DNA of 64,000 nt, taken from NCBI GenBank assembly GCA_001899805.1, contig MKWP01000015.1, positions 62,001 through 126,000 of the forward strand. Reading direction: 5' to 3'. The notes beneath the pieces are model-generated. The model did not search any database. It was not told the origin of the DNA and saw only the letters and a list, made by a program, of their open reading frames with translations. Below, piece after piece: positions 53,937 through 62,762 of the stretch (its first letter is position 1; every line of letters begins with the position of its first letter). The stretch is from Lysobacterales bacterium 66-474. Lineage in GTDB: Bacteria > Pseudomonadota > Gammaproteobacteria > Xanthomonadales > Rhodanobacteraceae. The position numbers were made by a program, and so were the translations under genes.

Positions 53937-54088
53937 CGTCATTCCGGGGCCACCGCCGCTCCATGGGCGATGACGCGGGGAGCGGCCAGGGACGGCCGCG
54001 TTTCGAGGAGTGAGGAAACCCGGAATCGGTTCGCGTTGAAAAACCCGATTCCGGGTTCTGCCCGCAGGCGGGCAGCCCCGGAATGACG
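53937..54088. mobile_element. MITE-like 152-bp element with 14-bp perfect terminal inverted repeats
   Basis: CGTCATTCCGGGGC (53937-53950) and its exact complement (54075-54088) bound the element. Inside is a perfect 13-bp hairpin (AACCCGGAATCGG / CCGATTCCGGGTT) and a smaller GCCCGC/GCGGGC hairpin. No coding frame is supported. No clear target-site duplication was seen. It separates the hopanoid genes hpnF-G-A from the mevalonate genes. Confidence 0.75.
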
Positions 54089-54130
54089 AAGAGAAGAATG
54101 TGCCCCACGACTGAAAACGAGTCACGACGG

Positions 54131-55126
54131 ATGACTGCGCCAATCCGGTACGCCACTGCCACAGCGCAGCCCAACATCGCGCTGGTCAAGTACTGGGGCA
54201 AACGCGACGACGAGCTGAACCTGCCCGCGGCGGGTTCGTTGTCGGTCACGCTGGATGCGCTGCACACGCGCACGTCGGTGCGTTTCGATCCCGCGCTCGA
54301 CGCAGACGACGTCCTGTTGAACGGCGAGCGCGACGCGGCACAGACCCGCAAGATCGGCGCGTTCCTCGACCTGTTCCGCGCACGCGCCGGGGTCGAAACC
54401 CGCGCGCGCGTCGAATCCGGCAACGACTTTCCGACCGGCGCGGGATTGGCATCGTCCGCATCCGGGTTCGCGGCACTCGCCGTGGCAGCCGATCGCGCGC
54501 TGGGGCTGAACCTCGCCTCGCGCGAACTGTCGCTGCTGGCACGTCGCGGCTCCGGTTCGGCGGCGCGTTCGATCTTCGGCGGTTTCGTGGAAATGGCCGC
54601 GGGCAAGCGCGAAGACGGCGAGGACGCGTTCGCGGCGCCGTTGCTGGATGCCGTGGCATGGCCGCTCGAGGTCGTGGTGGCGATCACCACCCGCGCGAAG
54701 AAAGCCATCACTTCGCGCGACGGCATGGACCACACGCGCAAGACCTCGCCGTTCTACCGCGACTGGATCGCCACCGCGAACGCCGACCTCGGCGATGCGC
54801 GCGTGGCGGTGCTGGCGCGCGATTTCGACAAGCTGGCGCGGCTTGGTGAAGCCAGTTGCCTCGCGATGCACGCGGTGATGCTGTCCGCGCGCCCCGGCCT
54901 GATCTACTGGAATGCCGCGACGCTCGACTGCATGCGCTGCATCCATGCCCTGCGCCGCGAAGGCGCAGGCGTATTCTTCACCATCGACGCCGGCCCGCAG
55001 GTGAAGGCGGTCTGCCTGCCCGGACACGCCGCACGCGTCGCCGCCGCGCTGCGCGAGGTGCAAGGCGTCGAGGAAGCGCAAATCAGCGGCCTCGGCGAAG
55101 GCGCGCGTGTCGAGGCCGGCGCTTGA
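54131..55126 (+). CDS. mvaD: Diphosphomevalonate decarboxylase
   Basis: A 331-residue GHMP-superfamily enzyme that makes IPP from mevalonate diphosphate using ATP. Motifs: AQPNIALVKYWGKRD (about 10), LPAAGSLSVTLD (about 30), PTGAGLASSASGFAALAVA (about 101), GSGSAARSIFGGFVEM (about 142), then FFTIDAGPQVKAVCLPG near 281. The length is normal. ATG 54131 is chosen; an upstream ATG in the repeat is out of family. It overlaps the next gene (TTGA). Confidence 0.93.
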   Translation: MTAPIRYATATAQPNIALVKYWGKRDDELNLPAAGSLSVTLDALHTRTSVRFDPALDADDVLLNGERDAAQTRKIGAFLDLFRARAGVETRARVESGNDFPTGAGLASSASGFAALAVAADRALGLNLASRELSLLARRGSGSAARSIFGGFVEMAAGKREDGEDAFAAPLLDAVAWPLEVVVAITTRAKKAITSRDGMDHTRKTSPFYRDWIATANADLGDARVAVLARDFDKLARLGEASCLAMHAVMLSARPGLIYWNAATLDCMRCIHALRREGAGVFFTIDAGPQVKAVCLPGHAARVAAALREVQGVEEAQISGLGEGARVEAGA

Positions 55127-56148
55127 CGTCGATTGTCGCCAGCGCACCCGGCAAACTGGTATTGCTGGGCGAATACGCGGTGCTGGAAGGCGCACCGGCG
55201 CTGGCGCTGGCGGTGGATCGCCGCGCACGCGCGACGCTGGCGCCTGCCACTGACGACGCCTGGGAAATCGTGTCGCCAACATTCGGGGTGGAAGCCCGCT
55301 TGCGGATGGACGGCGCCGGCGCCGCGTGGTCGGATGCGGCGCCGGACGCGCTTGCATGGGTTGCGACCCTGCTCGGTCAGTTTCATCCAGGGGCGCACCT
55401 GCCGCCTTGCCGCGTCGAACTCGACAGCGATGCATTCCACGTCGAGCACGCCGGCAAGCCGGCCAAGCTGGGCCTGGGATCGAGCGCCGCGCTGGCGGTC
55501 GCCCTGCTCGGCGCGTTGCACGCGATCGCGCAGAAACCCGCACCGACGCTGGACGAATGCGTGCGGACACATCGCGCGATCCAGCACGGCCACGGCAGCG
55601 GCATCGATATCGCCGCGTCGTTTTCGGGTGGTTTGCTGCGCTACCAGCTGGATGGGAACGCGACGCGCAGCGTCCCGGCCAGGTTGCCTGAAGGCCTGCG
55701 CTGGCGCTGCGTTTACAGCGGCCGCCCGGCTTCGACCCGCGCGATGCTGGCAACCGTCGCGGGGTGGCGTGAACGCGACCCCGCTGCCTTCGCGCACTGC
55801 ATGCACGAACTCGCTACAATTTCTTCACGCGGTATTGACGCCTTGGCCGCCAACGATGCCGCCGCCTTCCTGTCCTGTCTCCACGATTACGCAACATCCC
55901 TGGCCCGCTTCGGTGAAGCCGCGGGCGCGGACATCGCCAGCCGCGAGCATCGGGCGATCGCCGCGATCGCCGCGGATTGCGGGTGCGTCTACAAGAGCTG
56001 CGGCGCCGGCGGCGGTGACATAGGCGTCACGTTTGCCGTGGAAGATACGCGGTTGCGGGATTTCTCCGCGCGCGCGTTGCGCGCCGGCTTTCCCGTGATC
56101 GGGCTGGAAGCGGACCCCACGGGTCTGGAGGTCGTTTCGAACGTTTGA
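55123..56148 (+). CDS. Phosphomevalonate kinase
   Basis: A 341-residue GHMP kinase. ASAPGKLVLLGEYAVLEGAPALALAVDRR opens the protein (ATP/substrate side), the Gly-rich loop is KLGLGSSAALAVALLGAL (about 111), HGHGSGIDIAASFSGGLLRY is near 154 and KSCGAGGGDIGVTF near 290. These match ERG8/MvaK2-type phosphomevalonate kinases and not mevalonate kinase. It makes mevalonate diphosphate for MvaD. It starts with TTG 55123 overlapping the mvaD stop. A separate GHMP gene here means the kinase half of the next protein need only do the first phosphorylation. Confidence 0.88.
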   Translation: MTSIVASAPGKLVLLGEYAVLEGAPALALAVDRRARATLAPATDDAWEIVSPTFGVEARLRMDGAGAAWSDAAPDALAWVATLLGQFHPGAHLPPCRVELDSDAFHVEHAGKPAKLGLGSSAALAVALLGALHAIAQKPAPTLDECVRTHRAIQHGHGSGIDIAASFSGGLLRYQLDGNATRSVPARLPEGLRWRCVYSGRPASTRAMLATVAGWRERDPAAFAHCMHELATISSRGIDALAANDAAAFLSCLHDYATSLARFGEAAGADIASREHRAIAAIAADCGCVYKSCGAGGGDIGVTFAVEDTRLRDFSARALRAGFPVIGLEADPTGLEVVSNV

Positions 56149-56168
56149 GACTTTGCAAGGAATCCAAG

Positions 56169-58427
56169 ATGGACCAGTCGAGATTTCCGGGTTTCTACAA
56201 GTTGTCGGTGTCCGAGCGCGTGAACCTGGTGCGCGAGCGGGGCCTGCTTTCACGCGAGGATTTCCAGACCCTGTCCAGCGGCGCGCACACGCTCAACGTC
56301 GCGCGCGCCGACAAGATGATCGAGAACGTGATCGGCGTGATGGGACTGCCGCTCGGACTCGGCCTCAACTTCCTGATCAACGGCAAGGACCACGTGGTGC
56401 CGCTGGTGGTCGAGGAACCCTCGATCGTGGCGGCGTTGTCCTCGGCCGCGAAGCTGGTGCGTGCCGCAGGCGGTTTCACCACGCGCAGCACCGATCCGAT
56501 CCTGATCGGCCAGGTGCAGATCGTCGATTGCGACAATTCCGCTGCGGCGCAAACCGCGCTGCTGCAACGCAAGCAGGAAATCCTGAACCTCGCCAACAGC
56601 CTGCACCCGAAGATGGTGGCACGCGGCGGCGGCGCCAGGGACATCGAGGTACGCATCCACCCGGCCGCCGATGGCCGCCGCGACATGGTGGTGCTGCACC
56701 TGCTGGTGAATACCTGCGACGCGATGGGCGCCAACATGGTCAACACCATGTGCGAAGGCGTGGCGCCGCTGGTGGAAGGCATCACCGGGGGCAAGGTGTT
56801 CCTGCGGATCCTTTCCAACCTCACCGACCGCGCGTTGGTGTGGGCGAAAGCCGTGATCCCGACGAAACTCCTTGCAGAAAGAGGTTTCGACGGCGAGCAG
56901 GTGCGCGACGGGATCATCCTCGCCAATGACCTCGCGGTGTGCGATCCGTACCGCGCCGCCACCCACAACAAGGGCATCATGAACGGCGTGGATGCAGTCG
57001 CGCTCGCGACCGGCAACGACTGGCGCGCACTGGAAGCCGCCGCGCACGCCTACGCCGCACGCGGCGCGCACTACAGCTCGCTGACGCGCTGGTACAAGGA
57101 CGACCAGGGCAACCTCGTCGGCAACATCGAGATGCCGATGAAGGTCGGCACCGTGGGCGGCAACCTGCAATCGAACGCCACCGTCGCGCTCAACCTGCGC
57201 GTGCTGAAAGCCGGAAGCGCGCGCGAATTGGCGGAAATCATGGGCGCGGTCGGCCTGGCGCAGAACTTCTCCGCGCTGCGTGCACTGGTCACCGACGGCA
57301 TCCAGCAAGGCCACATGACCTTGCACGCGCGCTCGGTGGCCGTTAGCGCGGGCGCGACGCCGGAGATATTCGAAACCGTGGTCGAGCGCCTGCTCGACAG
57401 CGGCGAGATCAAGGTGTGGAAGGCCAAGGAGATCATCGCCGAAGTGCAAACCCATGCCAAACCCGAAGCCAGGACGGTCGCGCAGGGTTTCGAGCCGGTC
57501 GAGGAAGCCGAATACGCGACCGGCTACGGCAAGGCGATCCTGCTCGGCGAACACGCGGTGGTGTACGGCCGCCACGCGATCGCGGTGCCGGTGCCGATGG
57601 CGATCCGCGCGCGCGCCGAGGAATCGAACGACGGCACGCAACTCATCATTCCGCGCTGGGGTGTCGAATCACGCCTGCACCCCGGCACGAAGCACCCGGG
57701 CTCGTTCCTGCAATCGCTGGAAATGATCCTGCAAAAACTCGAACTCACCGATCGGCCACTGCGCATCCAGGTCTACCCCAACCTGCCGCGCGCCAACGGC
57801 CTCGGTGGTTCGGCCGCGCTCGCCGTGGCGGTGATCCGCGCGCTTGGCCACCACTGCGCACTGGGCCTCACGGACCAGCAGGTGTGCGAGCTTGCCTACG
57901 AATGCGAACGCGTCGCCCACGGCACGCCGTCCGGCATCGACAACACCGTCGCGACCTACGGCCAGCCGCTGCTGTTCCAGCGCGGCGAACCGCCGGTGAT
58001 CGAGCCGCTGCATTTCGCCAGGCCGCTGCCGATGGTGATCGGCCTGTCGGGCGTGGAAAGCCTGACCGCGCGCACCGTCGGCCGCGTGCGCGAGGCGTGG
58101 CAGCGCAACCGGAAACTCTACGAGCGCATCTTCGACGAGATCGATTCGCTGGCGATGCAGGGCATCAAGGCACTGGAAGCGTGGGACCTGCAACAGTTCG
58201 GCGAGTTGATGAACATCTGCCAGGGCCAGTTGAACGCGCTGCAGGTATCGAGCTGGGAACTGGAAGAAATGATCCAGGTCGCACGCGCCAACGGCGCGGT
58301 GGGCGCCAAGCTCACCGGCGGCGGCGGCGGCGGCGCGATGATCGCGTTGTGCCCGGATGATCCGGGCCGCGTGGTGCGTGCGTTGCAGCAGGCGGGCTAT
58401 CAGGCGATGGAGAGCAGCATTGGGTGA
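56169..58427 (+). CDS. HMG-CoA reductase (class II) fused to mevalonate kinase
   Basis: A 752-residue protein with two complete enzymes. Residues 1-430 are a class II HMG-CoA reductase: Glu83 in VVEEPSIVAALS, Lys268 in THNKGIMNG, Asp284 in ATGNDWRA and His382 in GIQQGHM align one-for-one (offset 0-1) with the catalytic residues of the Pseudomonas mevalonii enzyme. Residues 450-752 are a GHMP mevalonate kinase: GYGKAILLGEHAVVYG (Lys455), LPRANGLGGSAALAVAV (540-556), HGTPSGIDNTVATYG (Asp591) and KLTGGGGGGAM (714). The linker (about 430-450) is short. It would turn HMG-CoA into 5-phosphomevalonate. AAGGA lies before ATG 56169. The idi start overlaps its end. No frameshift or internal stop is seen. 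Confidence 0.93.
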   Translation: MDQSRFPGFYKLSVSERVNLVRERGLLSREDFQTLSSGAHTLNVARADKMIENVIGVMGLPLGLGLNFLINGKDHVVPLVVEEPSIVAALSSAAKLVRAAGGFTTRSTDPILIGQVQIVDCDNSAAAQTALLQRKQEILNLANSLHPKMVARGGGARDIEVRIHPAADGRRDMVVLHLLVNTCDAMGANMVNTMCEGVAPLVEGITGGKVFLRILSNLTDRALVWAKAVIPTKLLAERGFDGEQVRDGIILANDLAVCDPYRAATHNKGIMNGVDAVALATGNDWRALEAAAHAYAARGAHYSSLTRWYKDDQGNLVGNIEMPMKVGTVGGNLQSNATVALNLRVLKAGSARELAEIMGAVGLAQNFSALRALVTDGIQQGHMTLHARSVAVSAGATPEIFETVVERLLDSGEIKVWKAKEIIAEVQTHAKPEARTVAQGFEPVEEAEYATGYGKAILLGEHAVVYGRHAIAVPVPMAIRARAEESNDGTQLIIPRWGVESRLHPGTKHPGSFLQSLEMILQKLELTDRPLRIQVYPNLPRANGLGGSAALAVAVIRALGHHCALGLTDQQVCELAYECERVAHGTPSGIDNTVATYGQPLLFQRGEPPVIEPLHFARPLPMVIGLSGVESLTARTVGRVREAWQRNRKLYERIFDEIDSLAMQGIKALEAWDLQQFGELMNICQGQLNALQVSSWELEEMIQVARANGAVGAKLTGGGGGGAMIALCPDDPGRVVRALQQAGYQAMESSIG

Positions 58428-59019
58428 CCGGCAAGACAATCGGGTGGTGTCGTTCGATTCCGAACGCTTGATCCTGGTCGACGAGATGGATCGCGAGATC
58501 GGCCACGCCAGCAAGGCCGACGCGCACGCCGGCCGCGGCATCCTGCACCGCGCGTTCTCGCTGTTCGTGTTCAACCCCGCGGGAGAACTGCTGCTGCAGC
58601 AGCGCGCGGTCGCGAAACCCTTGTGGCCCGGCTACTGGGCCAACAGTTGCTGCAGCCATCCGCGCGGTGGCGAGGACATGGACACCGCGACGCAGCGGCG
58701 TTTGCACGAAGAGCTTGGCTTCACCTGCCCGCTCGAGTTCATCTACAAGTTCCAGTACCACGCCGAGTATGGCGACGCCGGTTCGGAGACCGAACTGTGC
58801 TGGGTGTACGTCGGCGTGTCCGATGCGCCGGTGCGCGTCAACGAAACCGAAATCGCCGCGTGGCGTTACGTGAAGCCGGAAGACCTCGACCGCGAGATCA
58901 CGGAATCGCCCGAACACTTCACGCCATGGCTGAAGCTGGAATGGCAGCGGTTGCGCAGCGAATTCGCCAACCGCTTGCCGGGCAGCGACGAACCGCCGCG
59001 CCGCCAGCGCGAAGCCTGA
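58420..59019 (+). CDS. idi: Isopentenyl-diphosphate isomerase, type 1
   Basis: A 199-residue Nudix-fold isomerase converting IPP to DMAPP, needed in organisms that make IPP by the mevalonate route. The active-site Cys is in GYWANSCCSHPRGGED (about 77) and the Glu pair in GSETELCWVYVG (about 120). LILVDEMDREIGHASK opens the domain. The start is unusual: TTG 58420 overlaps the fusion gene's stop with GGAGAG upstream. In-frame GTGs at 58444 and 58447 follow GACAAT and are an alternative. Confidence 0.92.
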   Translation: MGDRQDNRVVSFDSERLILVDEMDREIGHASKADAHAGRGILHRAFSLFVFNPAGELLLQQRAVAKPLWPGYWANSCCSHPRGGEDMDTATQRRLHEELGFTCPLEFIYKFQYHAEYGDAGSETELCWVYVGVSDAPVRVNETEIAAWRYVKPEDLDREITESPEHFTPWLKLEWQRLRSEFANRLPGSDEPPRRQREA

Positions 59020-59194
59020 TCCGCGCGCCAATCGGCGTGCCGTTGCCGCGCTGGTCCTGAAAAACCCGTTAACCTGCCGGGCGGCGCCTCAACGCCGCGT
59101 TGACACGCGGCGGTCCAACATGCAGGCAGACGGGCTCCGCGCGAAACATGCGGGGGCCGGCACGACGCCCAGGCGCGCCGCAGGAGATTCGAGC

Positions 59195-60325
59195 ATGTCG
59201 ATTCCCGTTCGCCAACAATTGAAGGTTGCCACCTACATCATCGGGCGCCGCCTGCACGGCGTGAAGCGTTATCCGCTCACGCTGATGCTGGAGCCGTTGT
59301 TCCAGTGCAACCTCGCCTGCCCAGGTTGCGGCAAGATCGATTACGACTCGCACATCCTGAAGCAGCGCCTGTCGGTCGAAGAGTGCCTTGCGGCGGTCGA
59401 CGAATGCGGCGCGCCGATGGTGTCGATCCCTGGCGGCGAGCCGCTGATCCACCATGACATCAAGCAGATCGTCGAAGGCATCATCGCGCGCGGCAAGTAC
59501 GTGTACCTGTGCACCAATGCGATCCTGCTGGAAAAGAAGCTCGACCTGTTCACGCCCTCGGACCACCTGACGTTTTCGGTGCACCTCGACGGCATGCGCG
59601 AGCGCCACGACGAAAGCGTGGGCCGCGAAGGCATCTTCGACATCGCGGTGTCGGCGATCCGCGCCGCCAAGCAGCGCGGATTCCGCGTCAACATCAACAC
59701 CACGCTGTTCACCACCGCGAAACCCGACGAGGTCGCCGAGTTCTTCGACTTCGCCAGCAACGACCTGAAGGTCGACGGCATCACGGTGTCGCCGGGTTAC
59801 CACTACGAGCATGCGCCGCGCCAGGACGTGTTCATGGGACGCCGGCAATCGAAGGAATTGTTCCGCAACATCTTCAAGCGCAGGAAGGCCACGCACGGCA
59901 AATGGCCGTTGTCGCACTCCAGCCTGTTCCTCGACTTCGTGTGCGGCAACCAGGGCTACCAGTGCAGCGCATGGAGCATGCCGTGCCGCAACGTGTTCGG
60001 CTGGCAAAAGCCGTGTTATCTGCTGGTGGATGAGGGCTACGAGAAGACCTTCTCCGACCTGATGCACAACACCAAGTGGGACAACTACGGCGTCGGCCGC
60101 AATCCGAAATGCGCGAATTGCATGGCGCATTGCGGATTCGAAGGCACCGCCGCTGCCGACGCGTTCGCGCATCCGCTGAAGGCCCTGTGGACCAGCCTGC
60201 GCGGCCCGAAACTCACGGGGCCTTTCGCCACCGATCCGCCGATCCTGTACGACACGCCGGAGCCGAACCAGCGCCACCCGCACAGCAACATCCCGATCGC
60301 TCACTTCGGCGGTATCCAGCACTGA
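59195..60325 (+). CDS. hpnH: Adenosyl-hopene transferase HpnH (radical SAM)
   Basis: A 376-residue radical SAM enzyme that adds the 5'-deoxyadenosyl group to diploptene, the first step of C35 hopanoid side-chain extension. The cluster motif CNLACPGC (Cys38, 42, 45) is followed by GGEPLIHHDIKQIVEG. HpnH-typical segments are SIPVRQQLKVATYIIGRRL at the start and KCANCMAHCGFEGTAAADAF near the end. ATG 59195 follows AGGAGATTC. The 175-nt gap after idi holds no gene. Confidence 0.95.
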   Translation: MSIPVRQQLKVATYIIGRRLHGVKRYPLTLMLEPLFQCNLACPGCGKIDYDSHILKQRLSVEECLAAVDECGAPMVSIPGGEPLIHHDIKQIVEGIIARGKYVYLCTNAILLEKKLDLFTPSDHLTFSVHLDGMRERHDESVGREGIFDIAVSAIRAAKQRGFRVNINTTLFTTAKPDEVAEFFDFASNDLKVDGITVSPGYHYEHAPRQDVFMGRRQSKELFRNIFKRRKATHGKWPLSHSSLFLDFVCGNQGYQCSAWSMPCRNVFGWQKPCYLLVDEGYEKTFSDLMHNTKWDNYGVGRNPKCANCMAHCGFEGTAAADAFAHPLKALWTSLRGPKLTGPFATDPPILYDTPEPNQRHPHSNIPIAHFGGIQH

Positions 60326-60347
60326 CGGCGCGCATGGGGCAGCGAGC

Positions 60348-61466
60348 ATGATCCTGCTGATCCCCGCCGCCCTCGCCCTGGCTTGCTGGATCGGCGTATT
60401 GCTCGCACCGTGGCGTGCGTGGCTTTGCCGCGAACGTCTGGAGGCCGATCCGGCACCATTGAAGCCGCGCCTGGATTTCACGGTGTTGATCCCCGCCCGC
60501 AACGAAGCGCGGGGGATCGGCGAAACCCTGCGCGCGCTTGCCCTCGCCGCGCCCGACGCACCGGTGATCGTGATCGACGACCAATCGAGTGACGACACCG
60601 CGGCCATCGCGCGCACCAGCGGCCTGCCGAACCTCACCGTCATCCCCGGCACGCCGCCGCCGATTGGCTGGACCGGCAAACTGTGGGCGTTGCAGCAAGG
60701 CCTCGAACACGTCGCCACGCCACGGGTGTTGTTGCTGGATGCCGACATCCGGCTCGCGCCGGGCATCGTCCCGCCGCTGCAACGCAAGGCCGACGAAGGT
60801 TGCGCGCTGGTATCGCTGTGCGCGGAACCGCTCTGGAGTGGTATGGCCACCCGCTGGCTGATGCCTGCATTCGTGTATTTCTTCAAGCTGCTGTACCCGT
60901 TCGCGCTGGCCAACCATCAAGGATCGCAGGTGGCCGCAGCGGCGGGTGGCGTGATCCTGGTCGACCGCGCCGCGTTGCTCGACGCCGGCGGCTTCGGCGC
61001 ATGGCGCGACGCGATCATCGACGACTGCGCGCTGGCCGCGCACGTCAAGCGCAGGGGCTACCGGTGCTGGATCGGATTGACGCATGGCGCGACCAGCCGG
61101 CGCCGCGCGGGCTTTCGCGACATCGCGCACATGGTCGCACGCACCGCGTTCGTGCAGTTGCACGAATCGCTGTTGCTGACGCTTGCGGTTTCGGTCCTGC
61201 TCGTCGTGGCATTCTGGATGCCGTTTCCCGCGATCGCATCCGGCATGGGCGACACGGTTCGCGTGGTCGGCATGCTGGCCGCCCTCGCGATGTTCGCGTG
61301 CCATCTGCCCACGCTGATGTACTACCGCCGCAACCCGCTGGCCGCGTTGCTGCTGCCGCTTGCGGCGACGTTCTTTCTCGCGGCGACCTGGTACTCCGCG
61401 TGGCGCGCGCTGGCCGGCACCCGCTCGGTATGGAAAGGCCGCAGCTACCGTCGCGAGGCGGGTTGA
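60348..61466 (+). CDS. hpnB: Hopene-associated glycosyltransferase HpnB
   Basis: A 372-residue family 2 glycosyltransferase in the membrane. One N-terminal helix (2-20) is followed by a GT-A domain with FTVLIPARNEARGIGETL (about 44), VIVIDDQSSDDTAA (about 75) and LLLDADIRLAPG (about 128), then several membrane helices. The family is found with hopanoid genes, but its acceptor is not established. It is 22 nt after hpnH and abuts the acyltransferase gene (TGAATG). Confidence 0.88.
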   Translation: MILLIPAALALACWIGVLLAPWRAWLCRERLEADPAPLKPRLDFTVLIPARNEARGIGETLRALALAAPDAPVIVIDDQSSDDTAAIARTSGLPNLTVIPGTPPPIGWTGKLWALQQGLEHVATPRVLLLDADIRLAPGIVPPLQRKADEGCALVSLCAEPLWSGMATRWLMPAFVYFFKLLYPFALANHQGSQVAAAAGGVILVDRAALLDAGGFGAWRDAIIDDCALAAHVKRRGYRCWIGLTHGATSRRRAGFRDIAHMVARTAFVQLHESLLLTLAVSVLLVVAFWMPFPAIASGMGDTVRVVGMLAALAMFACHLPTLMYYRRNPLAALLLPLAATFFLAATWYSAWRALAGTRSVWKGRSYRREAG

Positions 61467-62762
61467 ATGCAACGCCGCGTCGCTGCCGATGTTTCCCTGC
61501 ACGGCGTGCCGGCGGCGTTGCCCGCCGAGGCACCTGAGGTCAATCCGTTCGGCACGTGGCTGCTCGAAATGGGGTTCGACCTGTTCCTGTGTTCGGCCTA
61601 CCGCCGCGAAATCCTGCTCCCGGACGGCTTCCACATCGCACCGGGCACGTTGATTGCCTCGAACCACCAGCGCGACGTCGACGGTCCCATGCTGGGCACG
61701 TTGCTGGTGCAAAGGCGCGGGCTGCGTTTCAAGTGGCCGCTGCCGTTCTACGCGACCCGCGAAGACTTGTTCCGCCCCGGCATCCTGTCGCGCCTGACCG
61801 TGCACTGGCCACGGCCGTTGTCGGCGTTGCTGGGGCATGTCTCGCTGGCGTGGTTCTTTCCGCTCGGCCATGCCGAGCCGATGCGGCGGGTGCGCGAATT
61901 CACGTTGGGCGAGGCCCTGCGCGCGCTGTCCGACGCGGGTTGCGGCGACGAGGATTGCGCATCGCTGTTGAACGCACGCGGCCGCCGCGAACTCGCGGTG
62001 ACGCCCGGCGACGCGCGCCTGCGCGACGTCCTCGACCATGCCGATGCACGCTTCGAGGCATGGTGGGGATTGCGCAGGCTGACGCTGCCGGCGCTGCAGA
62101 AAATCGCGCCCGCGTTTCACGCCACCGTGTCCGCGCAGCTCGCCCATTTCGCCGGACGGCTCGACCGCGGCCACTGCGTGTACTACGCTCCCGAAGGCAC
62201 GATTTCGATGGACGGCCATTTCGATCGCATCCGCGCCGGATTCTTCCGGCTCGCCCATGCAGCCGAAGCCCCGCCGTGGATCCAGCCGATGGCCCTGAGT
62301 TACGACAGCCTCGCGCCGGGGCGTTCGCGGGTCGTGTTGAGGATCGGGCGGCATTTCCGTGCCGACACTTCGCTCGATCGCCGCGCTTTCGACACGACGC
62401 TGCGCCGTTCGATCCTGTCGCTGGCACCGATCACCCCGAGCCACCTGCTGGCGCGCTTCCTGTCGCAGGGACCGGAACGTTTCACGCGCCACGAATTCAC
62501 GGATTGGCTGGCGCGCAATCTCGCCGCGTTGCATGCACAGGGGGCATCGCTCGATCCGCTCTGGTCGCGCGTTTCCATTCAGGCGTTGGCAAGACGACGA
62601 TTGCGCTGGATGGTCCGCAAGCGGCTGCTGGCGCGCGATGGCAGCGGCTTCCGCAACACTTGCCCGCGCGGTGCGGAACCCGGCTGGCAGCATCCTGCGA
62701 ATGTCGTGCGCTATCTCGACAACAGCCTTGCCGACCTCGCGCCGGACCTGCAGGCATGCTGA
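61467..62762 (+). CDS. PlsC-like acyltransferase of unassigned substrate
   Basis: A 431-residue protein with the two main motifs of glycerophosphate-type acyltransferases: SNHQRDVDG (HX4D, His67 and Asp72) and YYAPEGTISMDG (PEGT, about 242). The spacing between motifs is about 170 residues, longer than in PlsC (about 75), and there is a long C-terminal part with Arg-rich helices. I know no named family with this architecture. It sits between hpnB and the flippase-like gene, coupled to both (TGAATG; 7-nt overlap), so a hopanoid-linked or glycolipid acyl transfer is plausible. This is inference from position. Confidence 0.68.
   Translation: MQRRVAADVSLHGVPAALPAEAPEVNPFGTWLLEMGFDLFLCSAYRREILLPDGFHIAPGTLIASNHQRDVDGPMLGTLLVQRRGLRFKWPLPFYATREDLFRPGILSRLTVHWPRPLSALLGHVSLAWFFPLGHAEPMRRVREFTLGEALRALSDAGCGDEDCASLLNARGRRELAVTPGDARLRDVLDHADARFEAWWGLRRLTLPALQKIAPAFHATVSAQLAHFAGRLDRGHCVYYAPEGTISMDGHFDRIRAGFFRLAHAAEAPPWIQPMALSYDSLAPGRSRVVLRIGRHFRADTSLDRRAFDTTLRRSILSLAPITPSHLLARFLSQGPERFTRHEFTDWLARNLAALHAQGASLDPLWSRVSIQALARRRLRWMVRKRLLARDGSGFRNTCPRGAEPGWQHPANVVRYLDNSLADLAPDLQAC

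Noticed and set aside
55123-56148. This GHMP kinase as a second mevalonate kinase
   Set aside because: Its Gly-rich loop and C-terminal motif fit phosphomevalonate kinase, and the mevalonate kinase is already in the fusion protein.
56169-58427. The HMGR-MVK fusion as a sequencing artefact joining two genes
   Set aside because: The frame is continuous with no low-complexity break or overlapping alternative start at the junction, and the linker keeps normal codon use. Reads would still be the final check.
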